Shown here in pieces: positions 9,507 to 19,770 of a stretch of 64,000 nt of DNA (its first letter is position 1; each line of letters begins with the position of its first letter). The position numbers and the translations under genes are program-made. The stretch comes from Alloscardovia theropitheci. Its GTDB lineage: Bacteria; Actinomycetota; Actinomycetes; Actinomycetales; Bifidobacteriaceae. Under the pieces are notes generated by a model that was given only the letters and a program-made list of their open reading frames with translations, did not search any database and was not told the DNA's origin. The stretch lies in assembly GCF_004332295.1 (NCBI RefSeq), contig NZ_RXLP01000027.1, forward strand, positions 62,001-126,000, written 5' to 3'.

Positions 9507-11051
9507 TTACTCCTCTACTATTTCCGTTCCATCAGCGATGTCTTCGTTAGATTCCTGCGTATCATTTTCATCTACAGATTCAGATGAGTTCTCTGAGTCC
9601 TCTGATAATGATGTTTCTTCTGCTGATTCTTCTTCAATATCGGATGAATCAGAGTCATCACTATCCTGTGCATGATAGCTCATATATTCAGCCATTTCAC
9701 GTGGATCAATACCAAGACCTTCAAGCATTTCATCATCTACTACTTCAAGATCGTTATCAACGTATACATCATCTTCGTCGAGCTCATCAACATCCGCATA
9801 CTTATCTTCAAGCCGATCAAGTAAATCATTGAGCTTTTCCGCTTCTTCCTGGCGACCTGCAAGTTCGAGGAAGTTCTGCTCTGCCTGAACAGCACGCATA
9901 CGATACGCGCCACCCACACCCTGTGCGTGCGCAATCGTATGAACAATTTCAATTGCCTTATCAAACAAATCAAGATCAGCAAGCGCACCAGCATAAACTA
10001 AGAACAACTCAGCTTTAGGTTCACCTTGTAGCTGCTTAGCATCATCAGATAACGCAATATCTACGGCTTTCTGTGGATTTCCCAAACCACGCTCGCAATC
10101 AGCCATAAATGGCAGATAATCACCGTAACCATTCATACGGAAAGCCGTACGGAATTCACGTAACGCTAGCTTATAGTTTCCTTGACGGTAAGCAATGAAT
10201 GCAAGGGTCTCACGAGACACATCAACGCGAGAAGCTTGACGAGCTACCCACTGAGCATGTTCCATAGCTGCAGCAGGATCGTCCTCTTCCAAAGCATAGG
10301 CTGCAAGCATATGCAGACCAATGTTTTCAGCATGTTCTTTCGACAGACCGCGCAAGCGCTCCTTCTCGTCTGTTGAAAGCATATTCCACTCAAGACCCTT
10401 AGGCATTTTTGGCTCACCAGGGCGACGATCCGTGTATGGATTTTGCGATGGGAAACTTAGTGTACCATCAGAGTTCTTGCGTGGGTTATCGTAATTTGCC
10501 GACGACTGACGCCCATTATGATTTCCGCGCTGATTGCTAAAGCTTGAACGGTTTCCGCGACCATCCGCACGCCCTTCAAAGCGACGATCATCATTGCCAT
10601 TGCGTTCATTGTTATAGCGTGGATTACGTGGTTTGCGATCATCGTGACGATCATCCCGATTAAACTCACGATTGCGATTATCGTCTCGACGTTCAGAGCG
10701 ACGGTCGAAACGACGATTATTACGTTCGTTACGTCCATTGCTATCACCGCGATAGCCGCCACGTTTATTATCGCGACGATCTTCACGGTTAAAGTGGCGC
10801 TCTTCTCCATCGCTGTTTCGGCGATCAGAATTAAAACGCTCCGAGTCGCGACGCCCCTTGAAACCGCCACGACGATTATCGTTAGAATCGCCCTGACCAC
10901 GACTACCCGAGAATTTTCCGCCTGATCGACGATTTCCAAACTTTCCACCAGACTTAGATCCGCGACCTGAAGACTGGAATCCTCCACGGTTTGATGAACC
11001 GCGTCGAGCAGAGTTGCCGCCTGAGCGGCGATTACCTTGATTTTCAGACAT
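9507..11051 (-). CDS. TPR protein with long Arg/Gly/Asn-rich disordered N-terminus
   Basis: 514 residues in three parts: residues 1 to about 205 are low-complexity and rich in Arg, Gly, Asn, Asp and Ser with several RGG/RRGG clusters; about 225-400 is helical with TPR-like repeats (for example AYRQGNYKLALREFRTAFRMN); about 410-514 is strongly acidic and Ser/Glu-rich. RGG-type regions usually bind RNA. It sits between tyrS (stop-start gap 3) and the HAD phosphatase, conserved company in bifidobacteria as far as I recall. The alternative frame over the basic region is also open but is a composition shadow. Function unknown; RNA or ribosome association is inference. Confidence 0.82.
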   Translation of the reverse strand: MSENQGNRRSGGNSARRGSSNRGGFQSSGRGSKSGGKFGNRRSGGKFSGSRGQGDSNDNRRGGFKGRRDSERFNSDRRNSDGEERHFNREDRRDNKRGGYRGDSNGRNERNNRRFDRRSERRDDNRNREFNRDDRHDDRKPRNPRYNNERNGNDDRRFEGRADGRGNRSSFSNQRGNHNGRQSSANYDNPRKNSDGTLSFPSQNPYTDRRPGEPKMPKGLEWNMLSTDEKERLRGLSKEHAENIGLHMLAAYALEEDDPAAAMEHAQWVARQASRVDVSRETLAFIAYRQGNYKLALREFRTAFRMNGYGDYLPFMADCERGLGNPQKAVDIALSDDAKQLQGEPKAELFLVYAGALADLDLFDKAIEIVHTIAHAQGVGGAYRMRAVQAEQNFLELAGRQEEAEKLNDLLDRLEDKYADVDELDEDDVYVDNDLEVVDDEMLEGLGIDPREMAEYMSYHAQDSDDSDSSDIEEESAEETSLSEDSENSSESVDENDTQESNEDIADGTEIVEE

Positions 11052-11054
11052 TAC

Positions 11055-12374
11055 TTACTTTGCCTCCACAGCACCAAGTGCCTTCTTACCTCGTCGAACG
11101 AGTGCAAAACGATTAAAGAGGAAATCTTCGCTGCTGAGTACAGCTTCAGCGTCCTCAACTCGCTGATTATTTACGTAAACACCGCCACCTGCAATGGTCT
11201 TACGTGCCTCAGAAATAGACTTGAATAGACCTGATGCGACACCAGCCTCGACGACACGCATTCCCGGCTGCGCATTAGCAAAGACCTTGTTGCCCTCACC
11301 ATCGTCAATCTTTACACCTTCAAGAGCAGCTTCTAAAGTCTGCTCATCGAGGTCAGTTAATTCGCCACGTCCAAAGAGTGCAGCTGAAGCATCAATCGCC
11401 GCCTGAGCAGCTTTATCTCCACGTACGAAGCTAGTGACTTCCCACGCAAGAACACGTTGTGCTTCACGAGCACCTGGGTTTGTCTCAACTTCCTTCTCAA
11501 GACGCTCAATTTCTTCCTTAGGCAAGAAGGTGAAGTACTTCAAAAGCTTAATAACTTCACTATCTGGCTGGTTAAACCAGAACTGGTAGAACTTATAGGT
11601 ACTGAACATTTGTGGATCCAGCCAGATCGCTCCACCCTCAGACTTACCAAACTTCTTCCCCTGAGAATCGGTGATAATTGGAGAAGTCATAACATTGACC
11701 GAAGCGCCACGAACTTTACGAATAAGATCTAGACCGGAAGTCAAGTTACCCCACTGGTCCGCACCGCCAGTTTGCAAAGTTACACCATAATTGTCGTACA
11801 AGTATAAGAAATCGTTTCCTTGTAGAACCTGGTAACTAAATTCTGTAAAGGAGATACCCTCATCAGAGTTCAAACGTCGTGCAACAGTATCCTTGGCGAG
11901 CATCGTGCCCAAACGGAAATTCTTACCTACGTCTCGTAAGAAATCAATGACATTCATCTGTGCAGTCCAGTCATAATTTGATACAAATCGTACTGGATTG
12001 TCACCATCAGTTACGAGATACTGAGAAATCTGGTTGCGCAAACGCTCAGTCCACTGTGCAACGATTTCCTTAGAATTGAGCACACGCTCACCACTTTGGC
12101 GAGGATCACCAATTAAACCAGTAGCTCCACCTACCAAAGCAATAGGATGATGCCCTGCCTCTTGCAAATGACGGAGCATTAATACTTGAACAAGGTTTCC
12201 AATATGAATAGATGCAGCAGTTGGATCAAAACCGCAATAATATGTAATAGGTTCTCCGCCCAGAGCCGTAGCAAGTTGTTCACGATCAGTGGATTGATTA
12301 ATCAGTCCACGCCATTCAAGTTCTTCAAGGAGCGAATCAAATCCTGCTTCCTTGTAGTTCCTTACCTGAGCCAT
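11055..12374 (-). CDS. tyrS: Tyrosyl-tRNA synthetase
   Basis: Class Ic synthetase that charges tRNA-Tyr. 439 residues. The HIGH-type motif HIGN follows PTAAS, the KMSKS-equivalent KFGKSEGG is near the middle, and a C-terminal S4 RNA-binding domain carries [11 protein letters not shown]. The start is ATG 12374 ([11 protein letters not shown]), with GGAGG about 10 bases upstream; an upstream in-frame TTG at 12392 is in the ribosome-site region and is not used. No T-box leader was seen in the 160 bases upstream. Confidence 0.96.
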   Translation of the reverse strand: MAQVRNYKEAGFDSLLEELEWRGLINQSTDREQLATALGGEPITYYCGFDPTAASIHIGNLVQVLMLRHLQEAGHHPIALVGGATGLIGDPRQSGERVLNSKEIVAQWTERLRNQISQYLVTDGDNPVRFVSNYDWTAQMNVIDFLRDVGKNFRLGTMLAKDTVARRLNSDEGISFTEFSYQVLQGNDFLYLYDNYGVTLQTGGADQWGNLTSGLDLIRKVRGASVNVMTSPIITDSQGKKFGKSEGGAIWLDPQMFSTYKFYQFWFNQPDSEVIKLLKYFTFLPKEEIERLEKEVETNPGAREAQRVLAWEVTSFVRGDKAAQAAIDASAALFGRGELTDLDEQTLEAALEGVKIDDGEGNKVFANAQPGMRVVEAGVASGLFKSISEARKTIAGGGVYVNNQRVEDAEAVLSSEDFLFNRFALVRRGKKALGAVEAK

Positions 12375-12553
12375 CGGAAAATAGTCCTCCAAACCATATC
12401 TATTCTATGAAAACACTTTTTCTTTATAAGAAAATTAACACTGTAGTCAAGTTTCCCATGCGAGCCAGACTTTCAAAACTCGTCAAAGAACTCGTCAAAA
12501 TCGAAATATTTATTTATTTTCACGAGCCCTATCTGACCTTTTATGCGCGTAAA

Positions 12554-12838
12554 CTACTTCATAAATTTTGAAGTTTTCTCTTCACTCGTAAGAATCTGTC
12601 CATACGCAATTTTCGCGTTGACTATAATGTCGTCACTACCGTGCTCAGATGCAATTAGCGCACACTGTCGAAGCGCATCCATACACTCGTCATACTCGCC
12701 TTCAATAACCGTTTCGAACGGCGTAACTTGCGCGTCTGGGAAACGATCTTGCAAATAGTAAATTACCCTATCAATATCAGGAATATAATCCGATACCTTC
12801 ATTGGTAAAACTTGAATGGCTATGCTGCAATTATTCAT
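12554..12838 (-). CDS. Thiamine/HMP-binding protein of the MTH1187/YkoF family
   Basis: 94 residues, a single ferredoxin-like domain of the MTH1187 (DUF77) type, ending in the family block SEHGSDDIIVNAKIAYG. Such proteins are related to the thiamine-binding YkoF. The TPP riboswitch directly upstream ties it to thiamine. Start ATG 12838 with GGAAGG 5 bases upstream. It stands alone, with no transporter or biosynthetic gene beside it, so it may act as a cytoplasmic thiamine or pyrimidine carrier or buffer; that role is inferred. Confidence 0.82.
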   Translation of the reverse strand: MNNCSIAIQVLPMKVSDYIPDIDRVIYYLQDRFPDAQVTPFETVIEGEYDECMDALRQCALIASEHGSDDIIVNAKIAYGQILTSEEKTSKFMK

Positions 12839-12849
12839 TTTATCCTTCC

Positions 12850-12925
12850 TTTCGCTGGCATTACCCAGATCAAGTACGGTCGAAGCACCTTGCTTCCTCT
12901 CAGCCCTAAAGCTCCCGCTGAATTT
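12850..12925 (-). promoter_or_regulatory. TPP riboswitch (THI element) upstream of the thiamine-binding protein
   Basis: On the minus strand the leader carries the conserved aptamer blocks in order: GGGAGC, GGCTGAGA, a small GC hairpin (GAAGC/GCTTC), then TTGATCTGGGTAATGCCAGCG. This is the pyrimidine-sensing and pyrophosphate-sensing core of TPP riboswitches. The aptamer runs straight into the ribosome site (GGAAGG) of the gene at 12838, so TPP binding probably blocks translation start. Confidence 0.92.
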
Positions 12926-13066
12926 AATAGTAACTCACTATCTTGCCAATACGTCTTCGCTAATATGTCCGTGCCGATACCTCAATAGCGGATTACGACG
13001 TGATACGTACCGCGTATAACTTGTTCACTCTTTGAATATTGAGATATAAACAGCACAGAATCTTAC

Positions 13067-13072
13067 TACTAT
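13067..13072 (+). promoter_or_regulatory. -10 box of a probable leaderless promoter
   Basis: TACTAT six bases before the ATG at 13079, with no Shine-Dalgarno sequence between. A start of transcription about 7 bases past the box would be at the ATG itself. Confidence 0.45.
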
Positions 13073-13078
13073 TAAAAT

Positions 13079-13609
13079 ATGGAAAATATTTTAATAGTAT
13101 CTGGCCACACATATCCTGAAAATTCTATCGCGAATAAACACATCATCTCACTATTGAAAAAGCAATATCCTGATACTCACATTGATGATTTATATACGTT
13201 ATATCCTGATTACCGCATTAATGTTGCATCGGAGCAAGAAAAACTCAAGAATGCGGATATTATTATTATTCAGTCCCCGATTTTCTGGTATTATATGACC
13301 TCACTCGTATCACGCTGGATTGAAGAAGTCTTCACATACGGATGGGCATATGGAAGCAGTGGTAATGCCTTATCGGGAAAGAAAATTATTTTCTCCGTAA
13401 CTGCTGGTGCGGATAACGAATTTTATAATTCGCAAAGTTCTGCAGAAATCTCGATTGATGAGATGATGAAGCCTTATATCGTTTCGGCAAACTACTGCTC
13501 TATGGACTATGTTGGGACAGTATTTACTGGCGGAATGATGAATTTCACTGAGCTGAGTACATCTGATAAAGAAAATTACATAACCATGTCAAACAAATTG
13601 ACGCGTTAG
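13079..13609 (+). CDS. Flavodoxin-fold NAD(P)H oxidoreductase
   Basis: 176 residues of the NQO1/KefF/MdaB-type quinone or nitro reductase family (FMN or FAD bound). Seen: SGHTYPENS for the flavin phosphate, IIIIQSPIFWYYMTSL with the PxFW-type block, and GKKIIFSVTAGA. Likely a cytosolic quinone reductase involved in redox defence. The gene stands alone, opposite in direction to the arg and thiamine genes, and its message probably begins at the ATG. A strong bidirectional hairpin follows. Confidence 0.85.
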   Translation: MENILIVSGHTYPENSIANKHIISLLKKQYPDTHIDDLYTLYPDYRINVASEQEKLKNADIIIIQSPIFWYYMTSLVSRWIEEVFTYGWAYGSSGNALSGKKIIFSVTAGADNEFYNSQSSAEISIDEMMKPYIVSANYCSMDYVGTVFTGGMMNFTELSTSDKENYITMSNKLTR

Positions 13610-13655
13610 TCCATGCATAGACACGTGCATTGTTAGAAAGAAATGCCCCTACATA

Positions 13656-13697
13656 AAAGGCGTTGTGACGACTATTGTCAGTCATCACAACGCCTTT
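13656..13697. terminator. Bidirectional terminator between the oxidoreductase and argH
   Basis: Stem of 18 pairs (AAAGGCGTTGTGACGACT against AGTCATCACAACGCCTTT, one mismatch) with A runs before and TTTAGATTT after, usable from both strands. It serves the plus-strand oxidoreductase and the minus-strand arg cluster that converge here. Confidence 0.85.
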
Positions 13698-13755
13698 AGA
13701 TTTAAAGTAGCGTTAACGTCGAAGTCGATATCTCCGCAAGATTAAATCGTATGGT

Positions 13756-15330
<1,575 letters not shown>

Positions 15331-15343
15331 TTACTCTTACGAT

Positions 15344-16582
15344 TTACTCCACAGTATTAGCTGGAACTTCTACAGCGTTTCCGAATTTAACATCGCGAGC
15401 AGCAGCTACCTTAGTTGGCAAACCATAAATCTCGATAAATCCGTTAGAGGCATTCTGATCGAATGAGTCGCCTGATTCGTATGTCGCCAAATTGTAATCA
15501 TAAAGCGATGTTTCGGAACGACGTCCCACCACTACTGCACGTCCACCATGAAGAACCATACGAATTTCACCAGAAACGTATGCCTGAGTATCATCGATAA
15601 ACGCGTTTAGCGATTTTACAGCTGGAGAGAACCACTGAGCATCGTAGACGAGCTCAGCCCATCGTTTATCAATATCACGCTTGATACGATGTTGTTCACG
15701 CTCGAGGCAGAAATTCTCCAACTCTTGGTGTGCTGTGATGAGAGCAATAGCGCCAGGAGCTTCATACAATTCACGCGATTTAATACCTACTAATCGATCT
15801 TCAATTAAATCAATTCGTCCAATTCCTTGAGCACCAGCACGTCGATTCATCTCTTCAATCGCCTGCAATGGAGTAACTTCGCGGCCATCAATCTTGATAG
15901 GAATTCCCTGTTTAAATTCAATGGTAACTTCATCAGCTACTGGAGGGAAAGCAGGATCGTCAGTATAAGAATAAACGTCCTTTGTAGGAGCATTCCATGG
16001 ATCTTCCAAGTAACCTGTTTCGATAGCACGACCCCATACATTCTGATCAATTGAATATGGGCTCTTCTCGGTCTGTTCAATAGGAAGCTGATGATCTTTT
16101 GCGTATTGGATTTCTACGTCACGAGTGAGCGAAAGATCACGAATTGGGCTAATTGCAGACAAAGTTGGATCAATCGATTGAATAGAAACTTCAAATCGAA
16201 CCTGATCATTTCCTTTACCAGTACAACCGTGTGCAATAGTATCAGCACCAAACTGATGAGCTGCACGCACGAGATGCTTGGTAATTAATGGACGCGATAT
16301 AGCAGATACCAAAGGATAAACACCCTCATACAAAGCGTTAGCCTTGAGCGCACGCATGCAATACTCATCAGCGAATTCGTCTCGTGCATCAACAATATAT
16401 GATTCCACCGCACCGCATGCAAGAGCACGATCGCGAATAGTTCCTAAACGCTCTCCACCTTGACCAACATCAAGAGAAACAGCTACAACATCTTTACCTG
16501 TACGATCTTTCAAGAATGGAATAGCGACGGAAGTATCCAAACCTCCAGAGTATGCAAGGACAATGCGCTTTTGATCAGCCAT
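15344..16582 (-). CDS. argG: Argininosuccinate synthase
   Basis: Joins citrulline and aspartate with ATP to argininosuccinate. 412 residues, the usual length for the bacterial short type. The P-loop pyrophosphatase motif [10 protein letters not shown] is at residues 10-19, and [14 protein letters not shown] binds citrulline and ATP. Start ATG 16582 with AAAGGT 4 bases upstream. It follows argR after an 83-base AT-rich gap that could hold a promoter; no clear ARG box was found in that gap. Confidence 0.97.
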   Translation of the reverse strand: MADQKRIVLAYSGGLDTSVAIPFLKDRTGKDVVAVSLDVGQGGERLGTIRDRALACGAVESYIVDARDEFADEYCMRALKANALYEGVYPLVSAISRPLITKHLVRAAHQFGADTIAHGCTGKGNDQVRFEVSIQSIDPTLSAISPIRDLSLTRDVEIQYAKDHQLPIEQTEKSPYSIDQNVWGRAIETGYLEDPWNAPTKDVYSYTDDPAFPPVADEVTIEFKQGIPIKIDGREVTPLQAIEEMNRRAGAQGIGRIDLIEDRLVGIKSRELYEAPGAIALITAHQELENFCLEREQHRIKRDIDKRWAELVYDAQWFSPAVKSLNAFIDDTQAYVSGEIRMVLHGGRAVVVGRRSETSLYDYNLATYESGDSFDQNASNGFIEIYGLPTKVAAARDVKFGNAVEVPANTVE

Positions 16583-16665
16583 AGTTACCTTTCTTTTATG
16601 TATTTTATAAAATTAAAATCTGTATATTCTGTATATAAATCGTCCAGAACAACAACTTGCGTTCC

Positions 16666-17202
16666 TTATGATCGCTTATTTGATGTAATTGACAATAGCC
16701 AATGAAGCTTTTCTTGTGCGGATTCGTTATCTGTAGTAATCATCAAAACCGTATCATCGCCCGCAATCGTTCCCGCAACACTGTCAATTGGTTGCTTATC
16801 AATCGCACTTGCTACATATTGAGCTGCTCCAGCTGGAGTATGAATGACGACAAGATTTTGAGCACACACAACGCGTGTAACTAGCCCACTGATGACTTTG
16901 CCTAATTGTTGCTCAATCTTTTGGTTCAATCGTGATTGCTGAATCTCATTGAACTTTTGTGCATTTACTCTCGTAAATTCACTATCTTCAGCAACGGCAT
17001 AGGCAAAAGTACCTGCAGCAGTTCGAACTTTACTTGCCCGCAAATCATCCAAATCACGACTCAACGTTGCTTGAGTGACTTTAATGCCCTCCTCAGCAAG
17101 TTTTTCAATAAGTTGCTGCTGCGATTCGATAATATTCTCAGCAATAATTCTTTCCACTATGCTTAAACGTGCTGCACGTGTAGATGGTATACCTGCATTC
17201 AT
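16666..17202 (-). CDS. argR: Arginine repressor
   Basis: Winged-helix repressor of arginine genes, active as a hexamer with arginine. 178 residues. The N-terminal DNA-binding domain (about 12-85) includes QATLSRDLDDLRASKVR; the C-terminal domain carries GTIAGDDTVLMIT, with the Gly-Asp-Asp motif that binds arginine and joins trimers. It starts 3 bases after the stop of the 86-residue ORF, so the two are likely coupled. Placement of argR inside the arg cluster is typical for actinobacteria; its probable operators are at 22103, 22338 and perhaps 17531. Confidence 0.95.
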   Translation of the reverse strand: MNAGIPSTRAARLSIVERIIAENIIESQQQLIEKLAEEGIKVTQATLSRDLDDLRASKVRTAAGTFAYAVAEDSEFTRVNAQKFNEIQQSRLNQKIEQQLGKVISGLVTRVVCAQNLVVIHTPAGAAQYVASAIDKQPIDSVAGTIAGDDTVLMITTDNESAQEKLHWLLSITSNKRS

Positions 17203-17205
17203 GAG

Positions 17206-17466
17206 TTACAACCCTCTCTTTGCTCTCTCATAACAAATATCTATAAGCTCATTCTCGTCATTGTGCTCCTGAATAGCGATTCGAACGAGATGCGGGATTT
17301 CTACGTTTCTATATGAACTATATGAAAATGTCTTATATAGGAAACCGCATACCTGGAAGACAATATCGCACAGCGTTATGGCTACTTTACTATATGTGAG
17401 ATAGTAATTCGCAAAAATCTTAGAATGTAAGAAACTGCTGTGTAAGTAAACCATGTTGGACCACAT
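17206..17466 (-). CDS. Unknown 86-residue protein in the usual argF position
   Basis: Starts at ATG 17466 with a near-perfect ribosome site (AAGGAGG, 5 bases upstream); an upstream in-frame ATG at 17484 would put the ribosome site inside the gene. The first 55 residues are rich in Tyr, Phe, Ile and Leu with one possible membrane helix (SKVAITLCDIVFQVCGFLY); the last 30 are a charged helix ending ELIDICYERAKRGL. I recognise no family, and no ornithine carbamoyltransferase motif (STRTR, HCLP) is found in any frame of the interval. The stop is 3 bases before argR, and an ARG-like site lies upstream, so it may be arginine-regulated. Confidence 0.5.
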   Translation of the reverse strand: MWSNMVYLHSSFLHSKIFANYYLTYSKVAITLCDIVFQVCGFLYKTFSYSSYRNVEIPHLVRIAIQEHNDENELIDICYERAKRGL

Positions 17467-17530
17467 ATTCCCCTCCTTACCCATGAGCTTATAGCTTTGC
17501 TTAACTGATTACAGTAAGCGTTCCGCACCT

Positions 17531-17548
17531 TATGCATAAACATACATC
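17531..17548. promoter_or_regulatory. Weak ARG-box-like site upstream of the 86-residue ORF and argR
   Basis: TGCAT-AAAC-ATACA at 17533-17546: half-sites close to the ARG box halves with the correct 4-base spacing, one half with a mismatch. It lies 65 bases before the ATG of the small ORF in the argD-argR gap, so it could give argR self-control. Weaker than the two boxes upstream of argC. Confidence 0.35.
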
Positions 17549-17563
17549 ATCATGTATATTTTT

Positions 17564-18790
17564 CTAATCATTCGGCAAGTCATACGGTATGTGTGAAAGA
17601 ATCTGAACTCCTTCTTCGATTTGAGCACTCGAAACATTGAGAGGAGGCGCCAACCGTAAGGCCTGAGGATTAACTGCATTAGCAATTAACCCCTGATTAA
17701 GCAGCCACTCCACAGCCGCATGTGCGCACGGGTGGGCGAGCTCAATTGCATTCAGCAGACCCGACCCATGAACTGAAACGAAGAGATCATTTTTGCAATT
17801 CATCAGAGCTTCACGAAGCTGAATTCCCCTCGCCGTGGCATTCTCAAGAAGATTCTCTTCCTCAATAATGCCTATCGTTGCCAGCCCTGCTCGAGCCGCA
17901 AGAGGATTACCAGCAAAAGTCGATCCATGCGATCCAGGAGTAAAAAGTTCCGACACTCTCTGTCCAAAGGTAATCAGTCCTCCCATTGGGAAACCTCCTG
18001 CTACACCTTTAGCGAAGGTAATAGCATCAGGCATTACACCGGCAGAGAGCTGTTCATTTTGGAAAGCAAACCAATGACCTGTACGTCCCATTCCTGTTTG
18101 CACTTCATCGATAATAAGTAAGGCATCATTGTCATCACATAGCTGCCGAGCTTTTTGCACAAACGAGGCACCTACTTCGAGAACCCCCGCTTCGCCTTGA
18201 ATGAGTTCCATAATGATTCCGGCAACTGGCCCTTGATTAAAAATTTGAGTAAGAGCATCAACATCTCCTGCCTCAACAAATTCAATATTAGGAATTAATG
18301 GCTCAAAAGGTTCGCGTATAGCAGGCTTCCATGTAGCACTCAAAGCACCTAGAGTACGCCCATGGAATGCATGAGTTAGTGCAATAATGCGCGCATTCTT
18401 AGATACCCCTTTACGCTTGGCATGAAGCTTCATCAATTTCAGAGCTGCTTCATTACCTTCAGTACCAGAATTAGCAAAATAAACGCGCGATCCTTCTGGA
18501 GCTTGCGCGAGGGTAAGCAATTTTTCAGCAAGTTCAATCTGAGGGACGGTCGCGAAATAATTAGAAGTATGCGCTATCTTTCCAGCTTGATCAGCAACTG
18601 CAGCAGTCCATTTTGGATGCGCGTATCCTACAGAGTTCACAGCGATACCCGCAAGAAAGTCAAGATACTTTTTCCCCGCAGTGTCCCACACATAGGAGCC
18701 CTGACCATGGTCTAAAACCATAAGCGGTCTGCCAAAAACATTCATATGATAGTGATCGTATGAATCCAATTGTTCATTCATATCTGTCAT
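17564..18790 (-). CDS. argD: Acetylornithine aminotransferase
   Basis: PLP class III aminotransferase that makes N-acetylornithine (and often succinyl-diaminopimelate). 408 residues. [15 protein letters not shown] binds the cofactor phosphate, [13 protein letters not shown] contains the PLP aspartate, and [14 protein letters not shown] the Schiff-base lysine. Start overlaps the argB stop by 4 bases (ATGA). In most bifidobacteria argF follows; here the next reading frame is the 86-residue ORF after a gap of about 97 bases. Confidence 0.96.
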   Translation of the reverse strand: MTDMNEQLDSYDHYHMNVFGRPLMVLDHGQGSYVWDTAGKKYLDFLAGIAVNSVGYAHPKWTAAVADQAGKIAHTSNYFATVPQIELAEKLLTLAQAPEGSRVYFANSGTEGNEAALKLMKLHAKRKGVSKNARIIALTHAFHGRTLGALSATWKPAIREPFEPLIPNIEFVEAGDVDALTQIFNQGPVAGIIMELIQGEAGVLEVGASFVQKARQLCDDNDALLIIDEVQTGMGRTGHWFAFQNEQLSAGVMPDAITFAKGVAGGFPMGGLITFGQRVSELFTPGSHGSTFAGNPLAARAGLATIGIIEEENLLENATARGIQLREALMNCKNDLFVSVHGSGLLNAIELAHPCAHAAVEWLLNQGLIANAVNPQALRLAPPLNVSSAQIEEGVQILSHIPYDLPND

Positions 18791-19737
18791 TGCGTTTTCG
18801 CTTTCTTCCTTAATTGCATTCCTTCACCTTTAGCTACCATCGTTCCGATACCCGCAGTAGTAAAGATTTCATTTAAAATCGAATGCTTCTTCCTGCCATC
18901 AATAATGTGAGCCTCGCCCACGCCACCATCGATAGCGCGCACACAAGCTTCCATTTTCGGTCGCATTCCACTTTCAAGTTCCGGCATCATGTCTCGCAAG
19001 GTTTCAGCGCCTATCTCCCCCACCAAGCTATCTTTATCAGGCCAATTCGCATATAAGCCCTCGACATCAGTGAGAATAATGAGTTTTCGCGCGCCTAAAG
19101 CTATAGCAAGTGCCGCCGCCGCTGTATCAGCATTCACATTAAGCACCTGGGTGGCATCTTCTTCGTCAGGAGCTACCGATGAAACCACTGGTATACGATG
19201 TGAAGCAATCAAATCATCAACTGCTCGCGTATCAACGCTTACCACATCACCCACATAGCCCACATCAACACTATGCCCATCGACTATTGGCATGCGTTGA
19301 GCAGCGGAGAATAACCCTCCATCTTCACCTGACAAACCCACAGCATACGGGCCATACGAATTGATAAGGCCCACTAATTCACGTGATACTTTACCCGTAA
19401 GAACCATACGAACTACATTCATTGTCTCTTCATCTGTAACACGTAGTCCCGCCTTAAAACGAGATTCAATACCCAGCGCATGGAGCATCTCGTTAATCTG
19501 CGGTCCACCACCGTGCACAATTACCGGATGTAGTCCAAGCTGACGAAGAAATACCATGTCCTGAGCAAAGCACGCACGTAGCTCCTCGCTAACCATCGCA
19601 TTTCCACCGTATTTGATAACAACAAGCGATCCAGCGAATTCTTGTAGCCATGGAAGCATCTCTAGTAAAACTTCAGACTTTTGGCTATCTGTGAGATCTT
19701 CATGAACATCAATATCTTCATATTCCGTATTAGTCAT
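18787..19737 (-). CDS. argB: Acetylglutamate kinase
   Basis: Phosphorylates N-acetylglutamate; commonly the arginine-inhibited step. 316 residues, amino-acid kinase fold. VIKYGGNAM (about 42-50) and [14 protein letters not shown] bind ATP and substrate; [17 protein letters not shown] is the family block. The N-terminal extension of about 35 residues is of the kind found in arginine-sensitive enzymes, so feedback inhibition is plausible (inference). Start ATG 19737, 33 bases after argJ. Confidence 0.96.
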   Translation of the reverse strand: MTNTEYEDIDVHEDLTDSQKSEVLLEMLPWLQEFAGSLVVIKYGGNAMVSEELRACFAQDMVFLRQLGLHPVIVHGGGPQINEMLHALGIESRFKAGLRVTDEETMNVVRMVLTGKVSRELVGLINSYGPYAVGLSGEDGGLFSAAQRMPIVDGHSVDVGYVGDVVSVDTRAVDDLIASHRIPVVSSVAPDEEDATQVLNVNADTAAAALAIALGARKLIILTDVEGLYANWPDKDSLVGEIGAETLRDMMPELESGMRPKMEACVRAIDGGVGEAHIIDGRKKHSILNEIFTTAGIGTMVAKGEGMQLRKKAKTQ

Positions 19738-19770
19738 TTGCCTCTACAACCCCTACGATTCCTACTATCC

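Noticed and set aside
10457-10987. Open 176-residue minus-strand frame rich in Val, Ile and Ala
   Set aside because: It is the shifted frame of the Arg/Gly/Asn-rich repeats of the TPR protein; the composition follows from GAT/CGT-type codons and there is no ribosome site.
12393-12553. T-box leader for tyrS
   Set aside because: No specifier stem or T-box sequence on the minus strand upstream of tyrS; only AT-rich sequence and a short direct repeat.
16583-16665. ARG box between argR and argG
   Set aside because: TGTATATTCTGTATATA looks repetitive but the half-sites are in direct, not inverted, order.
17206-17563. Remnant of argF
   Set aside because: No ornithine carbamoyltransferase motif or similarity could be seen in any frame; only the position suggests it.
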